64,000 bases of DNA from Sanghuangporus weigelae. Taxonomy: Eukaryota > Basidiomycota > Agaricomycetes > Hymenochaetales > Hymenochaetaceae. Below, piece by piece: positions 33,082 to 45,415 of the stretch (position 1 is the stretch's first letter; each line of letters starts with the position of its first letter). The notes below the pieces were generated by a model that had not been told where the DNA came from, ran no database searches, and saw only the letters and a list, made by a program, of their open reading frames with translations. The translations under genes were made by a program, and so were the position numbers. The stretch spans positions 1,240,001-1,304,000 of the forward strand of contig CP137321.1 of the NCBI GenBank assembly GCA_033182465.1, written 5' to 3'.

Positions 33082-35364
33082 ATGGACTTTCTCCGCAGAT
33101 CTATTCACAGCGGCAAGGACCACACTCAGATGCCCCACATTTCCACGCCGATCCCTGCCGTGTCAAGACCGACGCCCGCCATACAGCCGCCAAAGAAAGT
33201 CATTCGTGCCCTTGATGATCACAGACCGCAGGCGCCTCATGAGCTAAGCTTCCAGAAAGGCGACTTCTTCTACGTCACAAACGAGATTGACCAAGGTCCT
33301 GGCTGGTACGAGGCAAACAACCCTATGACCGGCGCTCGAGGGCTTGTGCCCAAATCCAAGTTTGAAGTTTTCAACAAATCTAATGCTGCGTGAGTATTGC
33401 TGTGCTTTTATTAGGTTCATTCGTCTTCAGTTGTCTACCCATTTCCCGATCATTCCCCAGTCGAAGTCGCATGATGAAGGAGGGAGTGGGGGACTTGTCT
33501 TAGCGCTTCGTGAGGTGGCAGACTTGCTTGAGGTCATCTATCACGAGCTCAACTTGCTCGGTCCTCTTATTTGTATTCTAGTCTCAATCTTAACTTAACG
33601 GGACGTTGCTAACGATTTTACTATCGCCGCAGTCTCCGAATGTCGCAAGCTGCCGGTCGAGTGGTATCAAAGCCCACTGGCATGGGATCACCCCCAGATG
33701 GATCCAATCGTCGGCGTGCTTTCTATGCAATCGTCCAACATGATTTTGTTGCGGAGCGCGCTGATGAATTAGACGCTAAAGCTGGGGATCACATCTCCGT
33801 AGTCGCACAATCTAATTACGAGTGGTTCGTAGCGAAACCTATCAGCCGACTCGGGAGGCCTGGTCTCATACCTGTCTCGTTCGTTGCCGTCCACGATCCA
33901 ACGACAGGTACTGTAATGCCGGATGAAGAGGTGAAATTGCTTATGGAGCGCAGTGATATACCCGGCGTAGAAGAGTGGAAGAAGTCGATACTCGAATACA
34001 AGGCCACAAGCATCTCACTCGGTACACTTGACGACGACATATCTCGTGGAGCAGTTGAAAACAGCCCATACATGCGTTCTCCTTCTCAAGAAATTCCTCG
34101 GACTAATACGATTCCTGAACAAGATCCAGACCGGCAGAGGACAAAAACACCGTCACCTACCCTCCCACCCGGAATCATGCTATCGGGCGAAGTGCTCTCG
34201 TGGCATTTTGAGATGGACGAGTATTGGTTCCGCATCCATGCTCTCTTCCAACCTAACGGTGATCCGGGCTCCAATTACCTGCCTCCGGCGAAGCAACTTG
34301 TTTTGTTCAGAGTGTACAACGACTTTTACGATTTCCAAGTTAAATTATTAGACACATTTCCTGTGGAAGCTGGGCGGATCCCTCCAGGCAATGGCCGAGA
34401 ACCGAAGCGAATATTGCCTTTCATGCCTGGCCCTTGCCAGCACGTGGACGATAAAGTGACTCAACTCCGCAAAGACGAGCTCGATCAGTATTTGAGTCAG
34501 CTTTGTGCCCTTTGGGAGATTGGCGGGGAACACATTCTACGACATCGACTGGTGTTAGACTTCTTCGCACCACGGGCAGGCGATATCGAGGAAGAAGTGG
34601 ATCCAGCTTACAGAATATTGGAGGAGCGCGCGGCTGCTCTACCATATGTCCCGCAACGAGCCGCTGTAGAACAAATGAGTAATTCCTTCTCACAGCTGCA
34701 AGTGCAAGAGTCCGGGAATCGATATAGCGATGGTTCATATTATGACGATCGCGAGTATGCAGGCTCTTCAAAGAACGTGAACGACGTTACGGGGGGCGAC
34801 CGGTCTAACGCTGCTTCTCCGACATCCGAACGCTTACGGTACCGTCCAGTCGACTACCAGGAAACGCCATATTCTCAACCTCAATCGTCCTATCAGACTA
34901 ATCACAAATATACGGGCTCGACCGTTTCACCACTCTCCCGACCGCGTAACGACTATGAGCAGGCGGCTATTGCTAACGGGTTGAGAAAGTCGGAGGACGA
35001 TAGCCCTCATTCCTATTCCTCACAACCTCTCAGTGCGACACCAAGTACCAGCTCAAATAAGAGCCGCGCCCGTTCAGGCTCAAATGCCCTGAATAGTCCA
35101 CCCATTTCGGCGAACAATCCCAATACGGCTTTCGTCAAAATCAAAATCTTCGACCGCCTCACGCAGGACCTAATAGCTATCCGTGTTAGTCCCCGCGTGA
35201 CTCATGAACAACTCATGGATAAAGTCCGCCTGCGACTCGGCGACGATGTACAACATCTTGCGTACCGCAACAGTATCAGTAACACCTTTGTTGGGCTTAA
35301 TGATGATCTGTCTCTGAAGGAATGGTTGGAGGGAACGGATAAGCATACCCTGTACGCCGATTGA
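33082..35364 (+). CDS. BEM1: Polarity scaffold Bem1/Scd2 (SH3-SH3-PX-PB1)
   Basis: Two exons, 33082-33389 and 33633-35364; 679 residues. First SH3 domain at about residues 37-95 (VIRALDDHRPQAPHELSF, GWYEANN, GLVPKSKFEV). Second SH3 at about 130-195 (AFYAIVQHDFVAERADEL, WFVAKPISRLGRPGLIPVSFV). PX domain at about 287-415. PB1 domain at about 598-679 (FVKIKIFDRLTQDLIAIRV). This order is diagnostic for Bem1, which brings the Cdc42 GEF Cdc24 (through PB1), PAK kinase and Cdc42 together at growth sites. A Ser/Tyr/Asn-rich disordered segment separates PX and PB1. The single intron (243 bp) is four times the usual size here and lies between the SH3 domains. Confidence 0.96.
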
Positions 35365-35918
35365 TGGAATATTCTATAAAGTGTATAGGAAACTGTAATC
35401 GACATTTGGTTTCATTCACCTGTATGCCGTTGGACAGGCGCTTATGTTTCTATTTCTATTTTCTTATTTTTTATTTGTTATCGTGTTGTTTTTGTATCCT
35501 TGCCGAATGGCTTTAGTTCACATCTCTTGAGTTTATCTCACCTAATATGATCTGATAAACTTGAGTATTTGGTTATAAAACGAATATTCCCGACTCGATT
35601 CCATATTCAAAGCGACTCATTTGCACGAAGTGTTTATTGAGCAGAGAGCAGAGAAACTTTGATTCATCCAATCCCTGAATGCGCTGCTGGTAGGTATACA
35701 TCGTATGTAAGCGTCATAAGCTCTATGTTCACTAAGAAAGAGAAATGCTATCTACACGTCAGAGAAACAAATGGAAACGTTCGTAATACCATCTCGGGCG
35801 TAAGTGTAAATAAGAGAATAACTGAAGAAAACGAGTATCAGCCGGACGACTGATGCGGTGCTTGACTTGACTGTTTACCGACTAGCCTCAGGAATGTGGT
35901 GATGAAATACCTACCATT
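35365..35918. other. Convergent 3' region between BEM1 and the Ras GEF
   Basis: 554 bp of AT-rich sequence between two stop codons facing each other. It presumably contains both 3' UTRs, including a T-rich run near 35447-35490. No gene is seen. Confidence 0.5.
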
Positions 35919-38900
35919 TTAAGACCAGAAAAACAGGCGTTTGATCACGCCCTGATCTCGCTGGTGACTAGCGTGCTCCAGCATCGGCGGAATTGGAGGC
36001 GCATACAAGTTTCCGTCATCATCAGGGGGTAAACCCAAACGTTCTTGTTGCACCTGCACGAAAGGGGCAGAACAATCAGGCTTTGCTAAGTGACTGATGC
36101 AAAACGCTATATTTCCACTCACGTCGTAGTCCATTACAGGTACATCGAAGAGTAGCATGACTTGCGGGTTCTCGGTTAGGTCGTAACCGTTAGGCCCGCG
36201 ACATTGATTTTGAAGCTCAGTTGTCGTGCCAACGAACTTGCCAATCATGTTGAACTTCGCCCAATGGACCTTCGAAGGATCGTCATGTTTGAAATCCGGA
36301 TTACCCTCGTGTGCCCGCCGAAGATCAGACGTATGGACTTCCCTGCATAAGTTTCGTCAGTCGTACAGTCACTAAAATTTGATTAAACAACACTGACAGG
36401 CATGGAATGCATGGACCCTTCGTATTCCGTAAAGCCAGCCGATATGATTGATGTGCTCCAGCAGTCCGCATCAGTATATCAGAGCTTAGATACTTCTTAT
36501 GTAAGTCTATCTTCGTCTTGAAGATCTCCATGACTTCATCATTCGGATATGTCGACTGGGTAATCGCCGTAATGATGGCCCGCAAACCGGAATAATTGTT
36601 CAAATTACGCAACTTCACGGCCACTTCAGCGAGCTTCTCGACGATCCGCGCTCGTGCCTTGGGCTTGGTCTTATCATGGCAAAGAATTAACGACGCCGCC
36701 CTGCATAGACATCGGCGATGTAAGATCTCGAGATAAATAATCCAAAATCACACTAGGAAACGTACCAATCATGCAAATCGTTGTAAGAAGCGTTGAAGCG
36801 AGCTATCCGGTCAGAGTTCGGGTCCTTCTTGCCAGGCACAAGAGTATGTCGAAGCCAGTCACGGGGCTCGATTTTCATATAGAGATCCAGCTCGCGTCTC
36901 GTTATTTCCTTCGCGACGTCCTCCGCTTCGAAGTGGAGTAAACTGCCTGCCGCTTTCTGAAGCCGTTGTAATGAATCTCGCACCGGGGACACGGTGCTCG
37001 CCCCAAGTGTCCGGATGCTACTGTTTTGCAAGAAGGTCTTAGCTGAGAGCGGAATACTTGATTTTCGTTCCCGGACGGACGGACGCGAGGTGTCCGTGGT
37101 GTCTTCGATCTTCTCCGTAGGGCTGATAGTCTGAGGAGACGTTACTGGAGACTCGTGAGCATGGTCACTCTCGTAGTTGCTATCCGACTCGTCGCTCTCG
37201 TTGATTGTCGTCTCGGCCTTGACTGCCCATGCGCTGTCCAGATCATGAAGCGTGTGTAAAGATTCGAGGAAAGGGAGGAAATCTGTGCCATAGTAAAGAG
37301 TGTGCGGTTGTCGAAGAATCTGTCTGATTAGTGCGTTGAGAGCACCTGCAGACCCCGGGACTGCGAAGTCGGTAGAGTAGCTCTGGATCCATTGCTCAAG
37401 AAGACTACAAATGCTGGACGAGATTCAATACATGTGCCTCAATTTATTAGATAATTCCGCGTACCGCATTTGGGCAAACGCAGCAAGAGTAGGGTCCGCG
37501 GATGGTTGATTCAGCTCAAGCATCCGTTTCTGTATAGCCAAAAGAATGCGACGCGGGGTAGTAAATCGCCGGTAAGTCAAGAAAAAATGCGTAATAAAAG
37601 AAGGCTCTGTCGACCAGTAAGGAGCAACTCCAGAAGCTTTGCAAAACAACGTACCGTCGCCGCTAATACACAAAAACAACAGCTTCTCCAGCAGTTCATC
37701 AACAGTTGCCCATGGAGATGCGGGCCTTCAAGTGAATGATGAAAGACGGATCGACAATACGGCAGAAAAATAACAACTCACTCCTGTTTCTGATCCTTTT
37801 TGAGAGGAACAATAGGCTCTGGATCTGTTTGCTGGTCAGTTTCATGCAATGATTTGACACTCTCGGTGCTTGGATTCGACCTCCGGGCGAGATCAAGAAT
37901 ACTTCTTGACCTGTTGAGACTTGGCTCTGTATCGTTCGTTTGCTCTGGTCCTGACTGAGTAGACATCAAGTTGATGTCCCCCATTGAGTGTGCACGAGCG
38001 GGGGATGTTGGGGCAGTAGGAGATCGCGCTTGAGGGGAATTCGCTGCAACAGGCGAAACGTGCGGGAGGACGCCTGAGGGTGTCGCAGGTGTTGCAGACA
38101 CTACTGACGAGATACTGCGAGAGGACGGAGGCGCAGGGAGAGATGTTTGTGAAAAATCTATCGATGGGACAGAGGTTGTCGCACTGTTCAGTGGGTTCGC
38201 GTTGGGAATAGAGGCGCCATTTACAGCCTTCACAGGAGGTGAGCTTCGCCGCTTGTCTGATTTAGCAGACGCGTTAAACAAAACGGGGGAACAAGGGTTC
38301 TTGTCTTTGTCAATAACCCCGGCTTGTGAGACGTCAGCGTAGGGAACAGAGAAAACAGACGGAAGAAAAACCCACCTCGTCTCCTCAAGACGCCTCGTAG
38401 GAGCATCCCGACACAACGTCTTGCTTTATCCCTTCCTGATTCATTGCCAGATATTTCAACTATCCCTCCATCATACTTCTGTACAACCCCGACAGCAGCA
38501 GCCGGAGTTTTCTGGAGAGGAAGATCGGATTTGCAAGCAAGGACAATATAAGGAATCCCTTTCTCGAAAAAAAAATCTATTCAAAAGCAAAACCGTACTT
38601 CAGAATTGGCAATGGGTTGAGGATGTATATGAACTGACTGATAAGCTCCTCCGTATGCACGAAGGATGACTCATCCGACGCATCGTACAGAACAAAGGCA
38701 CCGTGGATCTCGGGTAGAAAACTAGGCCACACCTCGTCGTGAGGTTGGCCATCCGGACGTTCCAGTTCCTGATCGGAAATCTCAATCAAGGTCAAGTAGT
38801 AATCCCGGCCCTCGTGAGCTTGCATGTACACTTTGCGAGTGATGTCTAAAGAGAATTCGATCAGATAGAATGCTACAGAAAGTAGCGGGGGGAAAAATGA

Positions 38901-40157
38901 AAGTCTTGATGAGGCGCGGAGACATACAATGCAGTATTCTGTTTCCATCTCTATCCGTTATGGGCACCGAATGTCGGGCTGCCTCCGTTACTAGAGAGTT
39001 TTTCCATGCCCTTCGAATGAAGGCAGATTTTCCACAACCTCGGGAGCCTATGACAGCCAGTGTCATCAGGATAGTGTCGTTCTTGTCATAAAAGCATTAG
39101 CCACATAAGTAACTATCCAAGATAGTTTGCATCATACCGGCGGACGATCTGTGTCAACATGTAAGACCAATGGAGGTTTCGCCTTCTTGACTGACGAATC
39201 ATCAGATTGCGTGCCTATGCTAAATGATCGCCCACGCCGCGCCGCTTCTAAAGGAGTAGGAGCCGAGGCCTTGGTGCGTAACTGGGGGGACCGCTCGTGA
39301 GTGGGCGATGGATGCGAAACAATAGCTGTAGTGATGTTTTTCATTTCTGCGGGTATGGCTGCAACAGCCTTTCTAGCACGAGCGCCTGGATATTCCGATG
39401 AGATTCTCGATACGGGCATAGACCCAGAGCGTTTCGGTGTTGATAGACGACGACGTATTTGTGACGCCTTAGTTATCACTTTGCCTCCGCCTGAATGGCT
39501 CTGTTCGAACTCAGAGTCCTCACAAGGAGAGCTTTCGACCTCGTCTTCAGATCTATTCACGCGCCCAGACCGTCGCGACTGTCGTTTGACGCGCTGCGCG
39601 AGCGTTCGCAGCGCTGGGGCGCTTAAGGTCCTAGGAGGCAAAGGGGGCGGTTGCTCTGTTGATTTCCGTCCAGATGGCTGCTCTGCTTGTCTTCGCTCCG
39701 TCTTCGGGTCGAAGGACTGGAGACGGGAATGACTCTTTGACTGGCCGACGATGCGCGATGCTTCGGGCAAAGCAGCATGGACAGTAACATCCCGTTCATG
39801 ATGTTGTTCCCTGACGAACGAATCAACAGAAAGCGATTTCGAAAGATTACGCGCTGTTGGTGACTGTGTCGTCGGCGTCGGGTTGTCACTACCCGAGGAG
39901 TCAGCGGTGTTCGCGGGCGCGACCGGGGACGAACACGCTGTCGTGAAGGACTCTACAGATAGCTCAGCAGAATTAGGCAATGCATCGTCGCTGTTTGGAG
40001 GGTGCGCTGAGGACGGGTTGGTATGAAGAGCATTTAGGGAAGAGTGGAAGTTTGAGCGCGGGATGTCGAGGGGAGGAAGGGACGGGATTGACGGAAGACG
40101 ATGCTTGGCGAACGAGCTGCCGGGACGTGAGAGCGGTGGACCGGGGGACTCAGACAT
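35919..40157 (-). CDS. Ras guanine-nucleotide exchange factor with an N-terminal Ras-like P-loop domain
   Basis: Eleven exons on the minus strand: 39138-40157, 38928-39081, 38639-38845, 38376-38576, 37782-38322, 37655-37725, 37465-37606, 36766-37404, 36398-36700, 36123-36342, 35919-36053; 1210 residues. Residues 1-340 are disordered and rich in Ser, Pro and Arg. A Ras-like fold follows, with a P-loop GSRGCGKS (352-359) and a base-binding ACKSD (474-478), but the usual DxxGQ switch II motif is missing. A Ser-rich linker, the RasGEF N-terminal module (FITHFFLTYRRFTTPRRILL) and the catalytic CDC25 domain (EITRRELDLYMKIEPRDWL, NSDRIARFNASYNDL, VHWAKFNMIGKF) complete it. It should load GTP onto a Ras protein. 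The acceptor of the fifth exon (38323-38324) is the least certain junction. Confidence 0.88.
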
Positions 40158-41467
40158 TGGACGACATGAACCAAACAGGGAATGCGAGACGTTTGGGGTG
40201 AAAGAGGGAAGGTATCCTGTGGACGGCGCAGGAGGAGGGAGACTGAGACTGGTGACGGCGGCAAAGAGAATCAAGGCACCTCGGTCGGATACAATTTCGC
40301 TACATATAAATATTCGGCATTTACGCGCATTTTACTACAACATTATTCTCAAGTTCAGTTCCACTAACTCTCTTCGACGTCGCTGCCGAAGAGTCTCATA
40401 ATCACCATTAATTGTTCCACTCTCCCAAGCTTCTCAACTCGGTCCACTCCGGCTTCACTTTCATTTTACCCTTCGCTCCGCTTCTCATCTCAACATTAAT
40501 TCTCCTTTAATCGACCTTCTCCAGCTTCGTGCAGTATAATTTTACACAGCGAACCAGCCAGACAATAAATATCTTCCGGATGCCGATTATATCTCGATTA
40601 TCCCGATGCCTTCAATTTGATGGGGGCAGATTCAGAAGCTAAAGTCTATTCTTTTGCATGTCTGGATTTGCCATCTCCATTCACCCAGGTCTGGATTACC
40701 ATTTGTCCCCGAGATACCCCTATTCATGTTATGTCACTGACTGCCAATGATCTCTTGGTATTACCGGTGCTGTCCTCTTAATGAGGTCCTTCCCCCCCGC
40801 GGGCGCGCGTCCCTTGTGCTCCAAGGGAGCGCATGGACTTATGTTGATATTCACCATCCGTAAAATCGTTAGCGCTCTTGCAAGTTCGGATAGAAAGCAA
40901 TGACTTTGTTGATTTTTCTGGATTTAAAGGCATCTGGTATCTGTGGCGCCGCAGGAAGCAAATTCCGTCGTCTAAGATGCAGAGTCTCTGATTGGATACA
41001 CGTTACTGGAATCCCAACGTCCCCTACGGAATAGAATGGAGAAATGGAGAGTGATGTTCCGTTCATTTACAGTAATGATTTATGCGCAAAACGTAAAGCA
41101 AGTGGGACGTAAAAAGAAGTCGTCAATAAACGTGGCTAATGCCTATCCTATCCTATCACTACATAGAGGCCCCTAAAAATTTGGTCAAAAGCTAGTAGAA
41201 CAACATGATAGTTTTTTTGAAGAGTATAAGCAAAAGGATGAAACATAAAACACGCATGATAAACGAAAGGACTGAAGTGAACCGAAGCAAGGCAGGCGCC
41301 AGTGGGCTGATGAAAACGAAAAAAAAGGTGAAACAATGCTCAGGTTGATGGTCAGAAATGGAATGAATACATGTGAAATGGTGAATAGTCCCTTCCTTTA
41401 TAAAGAACCACCAGTGCATCAAGAATGCTAATGAGTGGCAATATATCAAGCGAGATGATGTGATACC
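40158..41467. other. Intergenic 1.3 kb: Ras GEF promoter and ACT-protein terminator
   Basis: No supported coding frame. A perfect 7-bp inverted repeat with a 5-base loop (TCCCTTG/CAAGGGA, 40810-40828) sits in a locally GC-rich patch (40790-40835). The left half, next to the Ras GEF start codon, is rich in C and T on the coding strand. Confidence 0.55.
40806..40833. other. GC-rich stem-loop
   Basis: The arms TCCCTTG (40810-40816) and CAAGGGA (40822-40828) are perfectly complementary with a five-base loop. Skipping one base on the left extends the stem by four G/C pairs (GCGC at both sides). It lies between genes. A role in an RNA or at the DNA level is not known. Confidence 0.5.
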
Positions 41468-43649
41468 TCAACAAGATCGAAGAAGAGCCTGAGCACGACC
41501 GGCATTCCTTTTATCCACCTAGACAATAAACGTATGGGTAAGATGCAATATGTACCAGGCTCAATGGAGGCTTACTAGTAGATTGGCAGTTTTATATGTC
41601 GAACTATACATATGGTTGATGTTGTTCTCCTCAAGGACCCGCGAGAAGCGATTCACCAGGCCATGTTTATCTGCAAGCCGGAAAACATGAGCTGGCGAGG
41701 TAAATAACAAGCAACATGAGGGGCGTGTACGAACCTAACCCGAACCTCTGCAGGTCAATCTGCAAGCACTTCATCGGCCCAGATACAGTTTCTTCGTCGA
41801 ATTCCTCGCAATCCAGGTCAAACATCGAACGACTATCGTTCACGGCACCCAACTGCTCTTCAATCGCAGCACGCGCATTGTGTTCATCGCCTGCATCGAG
41901 CAAAGTGCCAGAACAAATGACCATGTGTCGCTCATCAGGAGCAAATAGAGCAGAGAGTATACGAGTGTCGGTGGTGAGAGAGGAACCCTCGGAAGTACGC
42001 GTGAAGGAGAAAAAAGGCACACGCAGCGCTTGGGCTTCCGCTAATCTGCTTGAACTATGTGTACGCGAACGTGGTAAATGATCGTCTTCAGAAGGGGATG
42101 CGTTGGGCTGGACGTGATGTAAAGGTACAGTTAAGATCTTGCTCAGGCGAGGTTGCCTCCCGGACTTCCGGAATTCGTCCAGACGTTCTGGAAGCGACTG
42201 CGCAGATGACTGTGACGTTGTACTCACAGGCGAAGGAGCTGTGTCGGAACTGGGTCTTGTTCTGTTGTACGGTGAAGAAGACGAAAAATATTCATCACCA
42301 TCGCTACTCGAATATGAGGATGATGATTTAGGCCTTGTCGCACTATCGGAATCTTTTTCCGCGTCTGAATCTTCTCGATCATGACTGAACACAGCACTTG
42401 GTGATAGCGGACCGGCAACCGGGCTTGACGTGTTTCTATGAGGAATATTCGGTGGACATCCATACAGCGACTCTACAAGAGAGTTCCGCCGATGCTCTCC
42501 ATGAGAAATCCTTGATGAAGATGGAATCGGCTCTATTATTGGCGTTGGGATAAGCTCTGGGTACCCGACCAGGGTAATGATTTTGACACTCCACACATCT
42601 GCCGCGCTCTCTGTAAGCCCTACACACGCGAGGTCAGGAGCGAGGACTTCAACAGGAGCAGCAGTGGGACTGAGGGATTTCTTTGGAGTACGCGAAGCGC
42701 GGGAAGTTGTACATGAGCTCATCGGAGAGCCACTCATCTTCGTTCTGTGCATGAGTAAAGTAGAAGTTAATTCTTCCACAGTACCCGGCTTCGACATCGC
42801 ATTGGAGAACGCTGCAAGAGACGCCATAGATGGACTTCGCGTGCGCGAGAATACAGCTGGTGACATAGTTCCAGGTGTGCCTGGATGGTTTACGCTATAA
42901 GCATTTGCCTCGTCACTGAAATGGGCAAGGATGCCTTCGCCCGCAGCACCAGGAGCATTGTATGACTCGTATGGGTTCGCATTGTACAATGTAAAACCTT
43001 CGGCTCCCAAGATATTGACGACTTCGGGAAGGCGAGCAGCCTTGACGAAGATAAAGTCACTCAAATACGAGGACTGGTACAAAATTGAAATGCCAGCAGC
43101 AGCAAGAGGTGAGGAGAGCTCCCGAACTCGGCTGCCAGAGTTACCTGAAGAGGACGTGATGTGAGCCTTTGCAGCCGCGGAGGGTATTATCAGACCGATG
43201 TGCCTGCGGACCGGGAGCACGTTCTATCATGTCTCGGAGCTCCGATAACACATGGCGGGAAGAAATCACGTACTAAGGCTGTCATCATGCGAATCGATTT
43301 GTAGGACCCTCCACTTTTCGAGAGAAATTTCAAGAGCATCGACGGCCTCATATGAGTGAGACCGGCGTCTGCGGCGGTGCGCAGGCACGCCAGACGCGGT
43401 GTCCCGAAGCCGTTGTTTCTGCCTGTCTCTACGTGCTACTGGTTCAAAGTCCATCAATTCGTCCTCCTCAGTGAATATGCTGAGTTCTATCTCATTCGCT
43501 GTGAGGTTGAGAAATTTTGGACCCTTGCGAAGGAGCTGTTTGAGAATGGGACGGTTGAGCTCTGGAACACGGGAGCGGGGTATATGCACAAGAGATAGAG
43601 AGACGTCGAGAATAGAGATAGTCGTGACATTGTGGCTCTCGTTGTCCAT
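41468..43649 (-). CDS. ACT-domain protein related to CASTOR/GATSL amino-acid sensors
   Basis: Four exons on the minus strand: 43270-43649, 41735-43203, 41576-41670, 41468-41518; 664 residues. The N-terminus reads SLVHIPRSRVPELNRPILK then FLNLTANEIELSIF and resembles the first strand-helix unit of CASTOR proteins. A block THIGLIIPSAAAKAH followed by SPLAAAGISILYQSSYLSDFIFV looks like a sensor ACT domain. The end (GLVNRFSRVLEENNINHMYSSTYKTANLLV) repeats the same fold pattern. Between them lies a long disordered region of about 400 residues rich in Ser, Pro and Thr. Animal CASTOR binds arginine and controls GATOR2/TORC1; the fungal protein is a plausible distant relative, but ligand and partner are not shown by sequence. 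All three introns join in phase. Confidence 0.7.
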
Positions 43650-45415
43650 AAAGAACTGGGAGAGCGAAGTGGAGGACAGTAGGATGCTGGTGGTTTTAAG
43701 AAGAAAGAGAGAAGAGGAGTTGAGAGAGAGAGAGTACTCTCGCCGCAGAAGGCATGGCTAAATTTGCACATTGCATTGCGGCATAGGATCTGCTCGGCTG
43801 ATGGCCGAACCTTATTCCGAAAACCCTATAATCGATTATGTACTCATGTTGTTAGGAAGCTCGGCCCATGCCGATACTCACTTTCATCAAACACGCTCTC
43901 TAAGTTACTCGTTCAAGTCTGTAGACCCGCGATTCAGATGGAAGCCGGTCTTCCTATCACCTAAACTCCAGTCTCTTCTTCTTCTACGCTCTTCTTCCAC
44001 CCGACGGCCCAGAGTATAAAGAGGCTTGCTTTCCGGCATGGACACTTGCTCACGCACGTTTCTCGAGGTTCAGCAGACTGGTTTGTCCTTTCACATGCCA
44101 ATTTAGGTCGTTCGCTCGCACACGAGTCCGATGAATGCCTATCTCAGAGTCTCCGGTCATCTGCGTCGAGTGCTTCCATCAGTCCCGTGTACGATACGCC
44201 TCAATGGATCAGCTCTGGACACACTTTCTGCTGCGCTCATACTGATATCTGGTGCCGAGCTTCTTCGCCCTTTTGGCCCGGCCCGAGGAAATGTCTCCCT
44301 ACGTCAGAAATCCAACATCCCGAGTTGCATGCCCATACAGAGTTTCTCTTCTTCTCTTACCGAGAAGGTACTTCCCGTATCGCGTCATGTCAGCTGATGT
44401 GATGTGCGGCCTTTCCAAACTGTTGTTGAGAATGCACGCACGCAACACATAGATCTAAATTTTACGCTGATCTGGTCATCCTGTTTCTCAATACCATGTC
44501 TAAGTTGCGAACGTGGTGCTCCATAGTCACTCAGTCTCCGAGACTAGAATTGAATCTTCATCTTTGATCCAGACTCCAACAGCCGTCATCTGGCATTCGC
44601 GAGGCAATTGAATTCCTTAAGACCCCTCGTTCTCTCGAAGGGCTCTTCAGTCTGGATCTGTCGATTCATATTTAGTGTTCATTCAGCGAAAGCTTACGTC
44701 CGTACAGGCATGTCTCCCTGAAAGAGGGTTGAATGCATTCGTCTAGACTTGGCCTCAGCAATTTTTTATCAGTAAGTATATCTTTGGGATCGACTATCCA
44801 ATGATGGACCGGCCGAGAACATGTTGTAAATTCGGAAGAACACTTGTATGGCGCGTTGCAAGCTTAACCATCTACTATCGATAACATTTTTTTTATCGAT
44901 GATGAGGCGTAGCTACTTATATATGTGGCTCACCCTCCAATCAACTCAGTTCTCTGTTCCGTGATTTGATCTAGCTTACTGTTTGTGGTGCCTATTCGAC
45001 TCGCAGGCTTCTTCCTGCGTTATTTTAGCGGAACCCCGAAGGAGCGGCAATCGTGGATTAGAGTCTTCGGTCAACAGCAGGATTTTATGTATACCTTTCA
45101 AATATTAAAAGATCAGACGTATACAAATGATGAACGCGTTTAGGTTGATGGAGGCTTATGCGAGAAGGATTATGTACGCGTTTGGTGACGTCGATCCGAG
45201 ACGCGCCTCGTCCAATGTCCAAACTCAGCCTTCTTCACTTGCTTTCTCCACTGACCTTGCCCAGTTCATCAACTACGTATTGACTCGGTCAAAGAGTGTC
45301 GTTATATCTCAATATCTCCTTACTCTGACTCTCTTTGTTTCTTTTGTTTTCCTTGCGGCCCTGTCGCCATCTGGCTTGAAGCATTCGCCACAGATTGTAC
45401 CTTGTTAAACCAAGC
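43650..45415. other. Gene-free stretch of 1.8 kb between divergent genes
   Basis: It separates the CASTOR-like gene (minus) from the branching enzyme (plus). Short open frames exist on the plus strand between 43764 and 44452, but none resembles a family or shows splice structure. A GA-rich tract is at 43717-43737. A TATATAT element at 44919-44925 precedes a CCAAT at 44937-44941, but both lie about 480 bp before the branching-enzyme ATG, so a leader intron or unrecognised transcript is possible. Confidence 0.5.

Noticed and set aside
39301-39732. Long plus-strand open frame (143 codons) inside the Ras GEF
   Set aside because: Antisense shadow of the disordered first exon; composition mirrors the minus-strand protein.
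43764-44452. Several plus-strand open frames of 60-118 codons
   Set aside because: No conserved motif or splice pattern; low likelihood of being coding.
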